A stretch of 64,000 bases of DNA, from NCBI RefSeq assembly GCF_900105805.1, contig NZ_LT629788.1, positions 4,386,501 to 4,450,500 on the forward strand. Direction: 5' to 3'. This document shows, piece after piece, positions 10,301 through 16,585 of the stretch. Numbering within the stretch: position 1 is the first letter of the stretch; each line of letters opens with the position of its first letter. The translations under genes were made by a program, and so were the position numbers. Below the pieces are notes generated by a model that worked only from the letters and a program-made list of their open reading frames with translations, was not told the DNA's origin and searched no databases. The DNA is from Pseudomonas moraviensis. Lineage in GTDB: Bacteria; Pseudomonadota; Gammaproteobacteria; Pseudomonadales; Pseudomonadaceae.

Positions 10301-10767
10301 AGGTTCGGTGCAGTGCTCGGGTAAGGGTTGGGCTTGAGCATCTCCCGGGCGCGGGCGTAACCGTCCTTGAGCAACGTATCACGGTGTTCCCGCACCGCTT
10401 GCGGCCAGCGCGGATCGTCGAATACGCCGGGCTCCGGCTCAAGGGCAACGTTGGCATTGATCAGCGACGTGCCGCCGAGGCCGCAACCGACCACGACGTT
10501 TTGCTGGGCGTTCACGTGCAAATCGAACAACCCGGTACGCGAACCGATATGCCCGTCCGGGTCATGCACCTGCAGTTCCTCGGTGGCGGCGATCATGGTG
10601 TTGGGGTATTCGCCGGGCTGGATTTCCCGACCGCGTTCGAGCAGGCACACACGCTTGCCGGCACGGGACAGGCGCGAGGCAGCAATACCGCCGCCGTAGC
10701 CTGAACCAATGACAATCACATCGTAGTGTTCCTTGATCTCGCTGAGAGGCGTTGCGATCCGTGTCAT
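7315..10767 (-). CDS. GMC-family (cholesterol-oxidase-like) oxidoreductase fused to an alpha/beta hydrolase
   Basis: A 1150-residue fusion. Residues 1-570 are an FAD-dependent GMC alcohol oxidoreductase: dinucleotide fold VIVIGSGYGGGIAASRLSRA and C-terminal SVHPLGGCVMGEDAAQG. Residues 201-211 (CNQCGDCVSGC) have ferredoxin-like CX2CX2CX3C spacing, a possible [4Fe-4S] site. Residues ~590-830 are an uncharacterised, probably beta-rich linker domain. Residues ~840-1150 are an alpha/beta hydrolase with VMLVHGLGVGSN (oxyanion loop), the nucleophile elbow HCYGA in which Cys922 replaces Ser, acid SGADN and His in GYGHID. GAGGA lies eight bases before the ATG. Likely role: oxidation, then hydrolysis, of a large hydrophobic alcohol or ester, with electrons passed to the adjacent cytochrome. 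The substrate is not known. Confidence 0.85.
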   Translation of the reverse strand: MTRIATPLSEIKEHYDVIVIGSGYGGGIAASRLSRAGKRVCLLERGREIQPGEYPNTMIAATEELQVHDPDGHIGSRTGLFDLHVNAQQNVVVGCGLGGTSLINANVALEPEPGVFDDPRWPQAVREHRDTLLKDGYARAREMLKPNPYPSTAPNLPKLDANRKSADYLQQGAHFYKPPINVTFDKLPNNLNHVGVEQLPCNQCGDCVSGCNNKAKNTTLMNYLPDAWNHGAEIFCQAEVRHLEREGDGWIVHFQYLDSGREMFSAPTLFVKADIVVVSAGTLGSTEILLRSRDNGVVMSGQLGENMSGNGDILGFGHNCEQTINGIGFGAHPAKELHPVGPCITSVIDMRTEGDWRSRMVIEEGSIPGALGRPMVPAMAGFAEMIGVATDESFSGKLKYKEREAESFLRGPYYGALHNMQTYLIMSHDSGQGRMVLDSKDQLRIDWPGVGEQENFKLGNERLHQSTKALGGVWVENPIWTKLLKHSIVSVHPLGGCVMGEDAAQGVVNHKGQVFSGASGTDVYANLYVTDGAVIPTSLAVNPLLTISAVSERNMGLLAADRGWQIDYTLPSAPRKPVAPPTLGVQFTETMKGYFSRAFTAAQSTDLKVYEAAAKRGEADNSPIDFTLTITASDMNRMIREPEHAATIVGTVNAPALSPQPLTASNGVFNLFEQFEQQVDTRHMKYDMKLTAEDGNDYFFSAFKTVPEDNGVLNIWHDTSTLYVTLYRGPDKSGEVIGSGVMHIHPTDFAKQMTTMKVLNARNERERIEGLARFGKFFAGILWESYGGVFAGDIYFNPDAPPRLKRPLDAPVPAVHFFPTEDGVELRLTRYQAGSKGPVMLVHGLGVGSNIFSTDTIQTNLLEYLCKHDYDVWLLDFRVSILLPASKKEWNGDQIARYDFKAAIAQIQQQTHARDVQCVVHCYGATTFFMSLLAGLQGVRSVVCSQIAADTVVATATGLKAGLHLPGMLDAIGIKSMTAYADSKENWFNKLYDKALNGYARIEAQGYCTNPVCHRITFMYASLYRHNTLNETLHDNLHELFGESNIETFEHLALIVRKGHLVDFKGNDVYMPHFDRLTMPICFISGADNQCYLPESTLKTYQRVCEVNGPERYSRQVVPGYGHIDCMFGKNAVVDVYPIILEHLEKTALG

Positions 10768-11006
10768 GAAGTGATTCCTCTAATCAGGCAGATGGGGCAA
10801 CTCTGCGGTTGCCTGCAATCAATGGGCGAACGGGTACCTGGCCACCGGAGAAATTCCGGCGACAGCACAGCGGTCTGGCGGGTCTGGCGGGTGTGGCGCG
10901 CTACAGGCGAGCGTGCTGATTGGCAGCGCGTCGGAGCGTGCGCTTGCGTGGCGAGGGCGGGGGGCGGTGCGGCTGGCTATCCATCATGCGTTCTCCCAGA
11001 ACCTGA

Positions 11007-11719
11007 TGTGGATAAATGACGGCTGTCCTTGTGCCATTGCAGTGAAGACAGCACAGGAATCGAAGTCAAGGCAACTTCTTAGAACTGTATGAAATGTAAT
11101 CAATTGCCATTTGGACTAAGCCGGCCGGGGCTTACAGGGTTTGGCGAACAAGTTATCCACATAGCCACCCACAGCAAATGGGGGTAACTGTGCATGAGCC
11201 GAAAATTATCGTGCTGATTTACAAAGAAAAATCGTGACTTATGCAGAACAGGCGGTTGCGGGGGACATTGGTTGTTTTTTAATCATATCTTTGCAAGCCA
11301 TGATTTTAATGGCCTGTGGAGGACAGCGAACATGTTATCCACAGAAGCGCCAACAGAGTTCGGGGGTAACTTTGCGGCGCCTGTGGAAAAACGCTCAAAC
11401 GTGCGAATAACCAGGGCTTACAAATGAATTCGAGGCTGAAAAGCGTAAAGCGATCAAATATTGACCAATGCAGTGAAGAGCTTGGTTTATAAGGCTCCCA
11501 GCGGGCAACGAACATCTTATCCACAGAAGCACCAACAGAGTTTGGGGGCAACTTGCGGCGTTATCCCGCAGAAAAACCTCATAAAAACCGTAAGTTAGGC
11601 TGGTTGTTTTTTGATCTGCGGGCTGCAGGCCACGGCTTACTTGACCTGTGATGAAGGGCCAACACGTTATCCACAGACTGACCAACAGGGATTGTGCGTA
11701 ACCGCTGTCCGGTGGATAA
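11007..11719. promoter_or_regulatory. Cluster of DnaA boxes in the intergenic block
   Basis: Perfect matches to the DnaA box TTATCCACA lie at 11153-11161, 11335-11343, 11517-11525 and 11667-11675 on the plus strand and at 11007-11015 on the minus strand. A one-mismatch box (TTATCCACC, minus) lies at 11711-11719. A given 9-mer is expected less than once per 64 kb on both strands together in random sequence, so five in 0.7 kb is a strong cluster. It resembles the DnaA-titrating or DnaA-reactivating loci of E. coli (datA, DARS) in kind; the function here is inferred. Confidence 0.75.
11153..11710 (+). repeat. Degenerate tandem repeat, period 182/182/150 bases, centred on DnaA boxes
   Basis: Four units start at 11153, 11335, 11517 and 11667. 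Each begins with TTATCCACA followed by a conserved tail (unit two: GAAGCGCCAACAGAGTTCGG then GGGTAACTT). Units two and three match over about 45 bases with few differences; units one and four are more diverged. Upstream of the box, GAACA and, further out, GGCTTAC recur. GGTTGTTTTTT(A/G)ATC occurs between units one and two and between three and four. The constant spacing implies an old duplication or a selected geometry. Confidence 0.7.
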
Positions 11720-11726
11720 CCCAACG

Positions 11727-12293
11727 CTAAGCGCGGTGCATCAGATAGGCTTCTCCGGTTACCCGAATCAGCGGATGCGGCGTGACCTGGCAAGTCTTGA
11801 TGATGCGGAAGCCATGGCGCTCATAAAATCGCCGCGCACCGGTGTTGGCTGCGTAGTCAATCAGGCTCAGGCCGTTTAGCGCCATCTGATCAGCGCGCGC
11901 CTGAGCATGCTCGAGGAACTGCACACCCAGGCCCCGATTGCGCCAGCCTTCATGCAGCGCCAGGCTGGAGATGTACAACGAATCGGGCACTTCCATATCG
12001 GCGTACGGTGCCAGCACCGGATCAGTGGACGGCGTCGGCTCGGGATCCTCGCGCATCGCATAACTGTGCATCATGCCAACGACCCGGTCTTCGGCCTCAG
12101 CGACCATGCAGTTCTGCCAGGAGAAATCCACATCGTCGCGGGCATAACGGCGCTCGCCGACATCCAGCAGCGCCTCCCCAGGCTCCGCCAACTGGCTCCA
12201 GATGTAATCCGAGGCGCCTTCCGAGGAAATCTGAAACAGACGCGCAATGTCGCGCGCATCCGAGCGCCGGGCAGGGCGGAACTTGACGGTCAT
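11727..12293 (-). CDS. GNAT-family N-acetyltransferase
   Basis: A 188-residue protein with the GNAT fold: N-terminal FRPARRSDARDIARLF, acetyl-CoA loop in HEGWRNRGLGVQFLEHAQ (Q/RxxGxG/A pattern, here RNRGLG) and the late ARRFYERHGFRII strand. Acceptor unknown. It lies downstream of the dimethylglycine operon in the same direction, separated by 131 bases, so it may be a separate unit. Confidence 0.85.
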   Translation of the reverse strand: MTVKFRPARRSDARDIARLFQISSEGASDYIWSQLAEPGEALLDVGERRYARDDVDFSWQNCMVAEAEDRVVGMMHSYAMREDPEPTPSTDPVLAPYADMEVPDSLYISSLALHEGWRNRGLGVQFLEHAQARADQMALNGLSLIDYAANTGARRFYERHGFRIIKTCQVTPHPLIRVTGEAYLMHRA

Positions 12294-12424
12294 TCAGTTG
12301 ACTCCTTGTGGGGTGAGTGGCTTTTTACCCTGCGTTTGAAACCGGCCGCAAACAGAAGCGCCAGGTTTTTCGTGTCAATCAATGACAGCTGTCGGCCCGT
12401 CCCTACGAGCATTGGTTGCGGGGG

Positions 12425-13195
12425 TCAGCGGACCACGCCTTCCTCGATCAGCAACTTGAGGATCGCTTCGGCACCGGCCTGTGGGGTGATGCCCTTGAGC
12501 ACTTGCCCGCCGCCGCCACTGGCTTTGGCGGTCGCAGCCTTCATGCGGTCGGCGCCGCTTTTGGCTTTGATCACTTTCAGGCGTTTGGGCCGTGGTTTGG
12601 CCGGTTGCAGAGTGGCGACAGACAAGAGCTCATCGTCGACGACTTCAACCTCATCAGCCTCCAGAATCCCTCGCTGTGCCGGGCCATATGCACTCTGCCG
12701 AGGTTTCGGCGCGGCGTTATCCACAGTGGCCAGAAACGGCAATTTGACCTTCAGGCGCCGCCGCTGCCCACGCGGCAAGGCTTGCAGGACCAGCGCCGAA
12801 CCGTCATTGATCGACTCGACCTGCGCCAGGCCGAGCACCAGTGGCCAGCCCAGACCTTCCGCCAGCAGGAACGGCAACATCCCCGAGCCTTCACCGGTTT
12901 CCGCCTGACTGCCGGTCAGCACCACTTGCGCCCCGGCATCGCGAAGGTACGCGGTCAGCGCCGGCAAAGCGTCGGCGCCAACGGGTTGTTCCAGCACATG
13001 CAGCTGTTCCAGGCCCATGCCCAGATAGGCACGCAGTGCCGGTTCGGCGATGTCGCCGGCGTGCAGCACTTGCAGGTTATCCCCAGCCAGTTGCAGACCC
13101 AGTTCCACTGCGCGGGCATCCTGATCGGCGCGGCGCGGGCGGCCCGAAGTCGGGTGGGCGCCGATGGAGACGAGGCTGATCACGTTGGTGCTCAT
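12425..13195 (-). CDS. etfB: Electron transfer flavoprotein beta subunit of the dimethylglycine dehydrogenase system
   Basis: 256 residues with the ETF beta pattern (TGSQAETGEGSGMLPFLLAE near the middle). With the alpha subunit it should accept electrons from DgcAB and pass them towards ETF-quinone oxidoreductase. AAGGA lies eight bases before the chosen ATG; the in-frame extension further upstream overlaps etfA and was rejected. The C-terminal third is Lys/Ala/Gly-rich. The coding sequence contains a perfect DnaA box. It is the last gene of the dipeptidase-dgcA-dgcB-etfA-etfB operon. Confidence 0.87.
   Translation of the reverse strand: MSTNVISLVSIGAHPTSGRPRRADQDARAVELGLQLAGDNLQVLHAGDIAEPALRAYLGMGLEQLHVLEQPVGADALPALTAYLRDAGAQVVLTGSQAETGEGSGMLPFLLAEGLGWPLVLGLAQVESINDGSALVLQALPRGQRRRLKVKLPFLATVDNAAPKPRQSAYGPAQRGILEADEVEVVDDELLSVATLQPAKPRPKRLKVIKAKSGADRMKAATAKASGGGGQVLKGITPQAGAEAILKLLIEEGVVR
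12717..12725 (+). promoter_or_regulatory. DnaA box inside etfB
   Basis: Perfect TTATCCACA on the plus strand, read through on the coding strand as part of the residues TVDN. Confidence 0.6.
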
Positions 13196-13206
13196 AACTG
13201 TTTTCC

Positions 13207-14427
13207 TTATGCCGCGTCGCGTCGGCCGTCGTTGCGGTAGGCCTCTACCGCCTCGATCAGGGCCTGCAGAATCTCTGCGCTTTCGCCAATCACCGAGAGG
13301 TCGGCGCGTTTGATCATGTCGCAACCCGGATCAAGATTGATCGCCACCACCTTGTCGCAGGCACCGATGCCTTGCAGGTGCTGGATCGCCCCGGAAATAC
13401 CCACCGCGACGTAGACTCGCGCGGTGACCCAGGTGCCGGACGCGCCGACCTGGCGATCGCGGGCCATGAAGCCATCGTCCACCGCCACGCGAGAAGCGCC
13501 TTCGGTAGCGCCGAGGGCTGATGCCGTTTCGTGAAACAGCTGCCAGTCCTTGACGCCGTTGCCGCCGGAGAAAATGAACTCGGCCTCGGCCATCGGGATC
13601 GCCGCCGGATCCACCGCCACCGCGCCGAGATCTTCGATTCGCGACAGGCTGCGCACGACGCTTGTGGATAACTCCACCGGTAACGCTTCGTGTCGGGTTT
13701 CGCTGACCGGCTCGGCGCATTCGGCAGCGGCGAGAATCAACCGCGCCACTGGACGCGCCAGGTCTTGCAACCCGGCACCGGCGCGGCCGATGCACTCCTG
13801 ATCCTTGACCTGCCAGACCCGTGTAGCCGGGCGCTCGCCCAAGGCTGCGGCAAAGCGCCGACCGAGTTCACCGCCACCGCTGCGGCTGTCCGGCAGCAAC
13901 CAGTGACGCGGATTGAACTGGTTATCCACAGCGCGCAAACCCTGCACTCGTTGTTCCGGTGCATAACCGCTGAAATGCTCGCCTTCGAGCACCAGCAGGC
14001 GATCGACGCCGGCGGTTTCGAACGTGCTTTCCTTGTGCTCGCCAAAAACTACCGCCAGCACCGCACCGTCCGTGCCGGCCAGCTGATGAGCGAGGCCGAG
14101 CAGATCGCGATCGTGGCTGCTCAGGCGGCCGCCGACCATATCCGGCACCACGCCGATATAGAACGCCGGAGCCGGAACCTGATGCAGCGGCAACTGCACT
14201 TCCACCGTGGCCGAGCGTTTGACCGCCCCGCCCTGCTGCGCGCCGCTGCGGTCGATCCGCTTGAAGCCGTTGGGGCCGATAAAACCCATGCCGTGCAGAT
14301 TCTTGCGGATGACGCCATTGGGCCCCATCCAGCTGTGTTGCGCCGGTTGCATCGCCGCGTGCAGCGGATGCAGGCGGTTGCGCGCAATCCATTCGGCGCG
14401 CGGGTCGCGGCGGATAATGTCGCTCAT
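13207..14427 (-). CDS. etfA: Electron transfer flavoprotein alpha subunit with N-terminal extension
   Basis: 406 residues against about 310 for housekeeping ETF alpha. The C-terminal FAD domain is clear (GASGTWVTARVYVAVGISGAIQH and VAINLDPGCDMIKRADLSVI). The first ~90 residues, including WMGPNGVIRKNLHGMGFIGPNG, are an extension that may dock on DgcB. The start ATG overlaps the dgcB stop (ATGA), suggesting translational coupling; a TTG one codon upstream is less likely. Two DnaA boxes lie in the coding sequence. Confidence 0.9.
   Translation of the reverse strand: MSDIIRRDPRAEWIARNRLHPLHAAMQPAQHSWMGPNGVIRKNLHGMGFIGPNGFKRIDRSGAQQGGAVKRSATVEVQLPLHQVPAPAFYIGVVPDMVGGRLSSHDRDLLGLAHQLAGTDGAVLAVVFGEHKESTFETAGVDRLLVLEGEHFSGYAPEQRVQGLRAVDNQFNPRHWLLPDSRSGGGELGRRFAAALGERPATRVWQVKDQECIGRAGAGLQDLARPVARLILAAAECAEPVSETRHEALPVELSTSVVRSLSRIEDLGAVAVDPAAIPMAEAEFIFSGGNGVKDWQLFHETASALGATEGASRVAVDDGFMARDRQVGASGTWVTARVYVAVGISGAIQHLQGIGACDKVVAINLDPGCDMIKRADLSVIGESAEILQALIEAVEAYRNDGRRDAA
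13663..13671 (-). promoter_or_regulatory. DnaA box inside etfA (minus strand)
   Basis: Perfect TTATCCACA on the minus strand, 2 kb from the intergenic cluster. Confidence 0.6.
13922..13930 (+). promoter_or_regulatory. DnaA box inside etfA (plus strand)
   Basis: Perfect TTATCCACA on the plus strand. With the previous one it makes eight perfect boxes between 11007 and 13930. Confidence 0.6.
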
Positions 14428-16376
14428 CAATGCACCTCCGCAGGTTCACGTTTGGCCGGCGTGGCAGGCTTGCCTGGCGCGGCGTCTTCGAGCAGCGCGT
14501 CGGCCACCAGTTCGGCGATGTCCTTGATCAGCGGACGCGGTTCGACCACGCCTTCGAGCATCGCCGTGCACTGTGGACAACCCACCGCCACCAACTCGGC
14601 GCCGGTTTCGCGGATATCTTCCATGCGCATGTCGGGGATGCGCTGTTTGCCCGGAATGTCGGTGATCGGCGCGCCACCACCGCCGCCGCAGCAGCGCGAG
14701 CGGAAACCGGACCGTTGCATCTCTTTGACTTCGATGCCGAGCGCACGCAGCACTTCACGCGGTGCTTCGTACTCGCCGTTGTAGCGGCCCAGGTAGCACG
14801 GATCGTGATAGGTCACGCTGTTGCCTTTGTGCTGCCCGAGGTTGAGCGCGCCGGCCTGAATGATCTCGGCCATGCAGGTGCTGTGGTGCTGCACCAGGTA
14901 GTTGCCATCGAAAGCGCCGTACTCGTTTTTCAGCACATGGAAACTGTGCGGATCGCAGGTGACGATGCGGTTGAAGCTGTATTTGGCCAACGTCTGGATG
15001 TTGCGCTTGGCCAGCAACTGGAACGTCGCTTCGTCGCCCAGACGCCGCGCCACATCACCGCTGTCGCGCTCTTCGAGGCCGAGCACGGCGAAGTCGATTT
15101 TTGCCGCTTTCAACACTTTGACGAAGGCGCGCAAGGTGCGCTGGTTGCGCATGTCGAAGGCGCCGTCGCCGACCCAGAACAGCACGTCGGTGGATTTCTT
15201 TTCGCTGAGCAGATTGAGGTTCAGATCCGCCGCCCAGTTCATCCGCCCGCCCGGGGCGAAACCGCCGGGGTTGTCGGTGGCGATCAGGTTTTCGAGGACT
15301 TCGGCGCCCTTGTTCGGCGTCGCGCCTTTTTCCAGGGTCAGGTGACGGCGCATGTCGACGATCGCGTCGACGTGCTCGATCATCATCGGGCATTCCTCGA
15401 CGCAGGCACGGCAGGTGGTGCACGACCAGAGGGTTTCGGCGTCGACCAGACCGTTGACGATCGGTTGATGCGGATTGCCGCCATGCTCGCCAATCGGTTT
15501 GCCTGGATACGGGCTGCCGGCGAATTTGGCGTCGGTGCCGCCAGCGAGGCCGACGACCATGTCCTGAATCAGTTTTTTCGGATTCAGCGGCTGTCCGGCA
15601 GCGAAAGCCGGACAGGCCGCTTCGCACTTGCCGCACTGCACGCAGGCGTCGAAACCGAGCAACTGGTTCCAGGTGAAATCCTTGGGTTTTTCCACGCCCA
15701 GCGGCGCATCGGGATTGTTCAGGTCCAGCGGTTTCAAACCGGTCGAGCGACCGCCGCCAAAGCGTTCCGGACGGCGATGCCAGGCCAGGTGCAGGGCACC
15801 GGCAAAGGCGTGTTTCATCGGCCCGCCCCAGGTCATGCCGAAGAACAGTTCCGTCACGCCCCACAACACGCCAACGCCGAGAATGGCTGCAAGCACCCAA
15901 CCACCGAAGTTCTCCGGCAGGATCCCGGCCACTGGCAGGGTCACCAGGAAGAACGACGCCGAGAACGCCAGCAGGCTTTTCGGCAGACGCATCCACGGGC
16001 CTTTCGACAGACGCGCAGGCGGATTGACCCGACGCAGGTACATGAAGATCGCGCCAACGAACATCACCGCCGACATCAGCAGCAAGGCGTAGCCGAGGAT
16101 ACGGTTATGCAGGCCGAAGCCGTGTACCAGAATGGCCAGCACAATCGACGCCACCGCACCGCCCGCCGTGGCGACGTGGGTGTTGGCGATGTATTTGTCC
16201 CGCGCCACGACGTGGTGCAGGTCGACCATGTAGCGCTTGGGCATGGCCAGCAGACCGCCAAGCAGATCGACCTTCGCCGCCCGCCCCCGGCGCCACATGT
16301 TCATCCGCCGCAACGCGCCGAGGACAGCGAGGCCCAGAGCAGCGAACAACAAAATTGGAAGAAGGGTGTTCAACAT
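14427..16376 (-). CDS. dgcB: Dimethylglycine catabolism Fe-S membrane subunit
   Basis: A 649-residue membrane-bound iron-sulfur protein required with DgcA for oxidation of dimethylglycine to sarcosine. An N-terminal membrane part with several segments (MLNTLLPILLFAALGLAVLG onward) is followed by two [4Fe-4S] motifs, CVQCGKCEAACP and CTTCRACVEECP, and a C-terminal CCG-type region (HHSTC, YHDPCYLGRYNG, SRCCGGGGG) like that of heterodisulfide reductase and GlpC. GGGAG seven bases before the ATG sets the start. It probably links DgcA, the ETF and the quinone pool. Confidence 0.92.
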   Translation of the reverse strand: MLNTLLPILLFAALGLAVLGALRRMNMWRRGRAAKVDLLGGLLAMPKRYMVDLHHVVARDKYIANTHVATAGGAVASIVLAILVHGFGLHNRILGYALLLMSAVMFVGAIFMYLRRVNPPARLSKGPWMRLPKSLLAFSASFFLVTLPVAGILPENFGGWVLAAILGVGVLWGVTELFFGMTWGGPMKHAFAGALHLAWHRRPERFGGGRSTGLKPLDLNNPDAPLGVEKPKDFTWNQLLGFDACVQCGKCEAACPAFAAGQPLNPKKLIQDMVVGLAGGTDAKFAGSPYPGKPIGEHGGNPHQPIVNGLVDAETLWSCTTCRACVEECPMMIEHVDAIVDMRRHLTLEKGATPNKGAEVLENLIATDNPGGFAPGGRMNWAADLNLNLLSEKKSTDVLFWVGDGAFDMRNQRTLRAFVKVLKAAKIDFAVLGLEERDSGDVARRLGDEATFQLLAKRNIQTLAKYSFNRIVTCDPHSFHVLKNEYGAFDGNYLVQHHSTCMAEIIQAGALNLGQHKGNSVTYHDPCYLGRYNGEYEAPREVLRALGIEVKEMQRSGFRSRCCGGGGGAPITDIPGKQRIPDMRMEDIRETGAELVAVGCPQCTAMLEGVVEPRPLIKDIAELVADALLEDAAPGKPATPAKREPAEVH

Positions 16377-16435
16377 GGTGAAGCTCCCAAAGACCTCGGG
16401 GTCATTTGTGCGCTGGCAAGAGCAACGCACCTACC

Positions 16436-16566
16436 TGTGGCGAGGGAGCTTGCTCCCGCTGGAGTGCGAAGCGCTCCCACTACCGTCGCCGGTATATGCC
16501 TGATACACCGTGACTACAGATTTAGGGCCGCTTCGCAGCCCAGCGGGAGCAAGCTCCCTCGCCACA
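16436..16566. repeat. REPIN-like inverted pair between dgcA and dgcB
   Basis: Same family and size as the copy at 7173. Its place inside an operon means the transcript would carry two strong hairpins between dgcA and dgcB, which may alter the stability of the two parts. Confidence 0.88.
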
Positions 16567-16585
16567 GGTGATCGTGGTGATGCCG

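Larger units (their letters stand above)
10768..11726. other. Non-coding block with DnaA boxes and degenerate tandem repeats
   Basis: No convincing gene lies in these 959 bases; open frames here are short and lack ribosome sites. The stretch holds five perfect TTATCCACA boxes (one on the minus strand) and a repeat unit of about 182 bases, both listed separately. It is visibly more AT-rich than the flanking genes, with runs such as GGTTGTTTTTT at two places. The first part must also contain the promoter of the GMC gene. Confidence 0.7.

Noticed and set aside
10768..11726. Chromosome or plasmid replication origin
   Set aside because: DnaA boxes alone are not enough: no dnaA, dnaN, rpmH, rep or par genes and no clear AT-rich 13-mer array are present.
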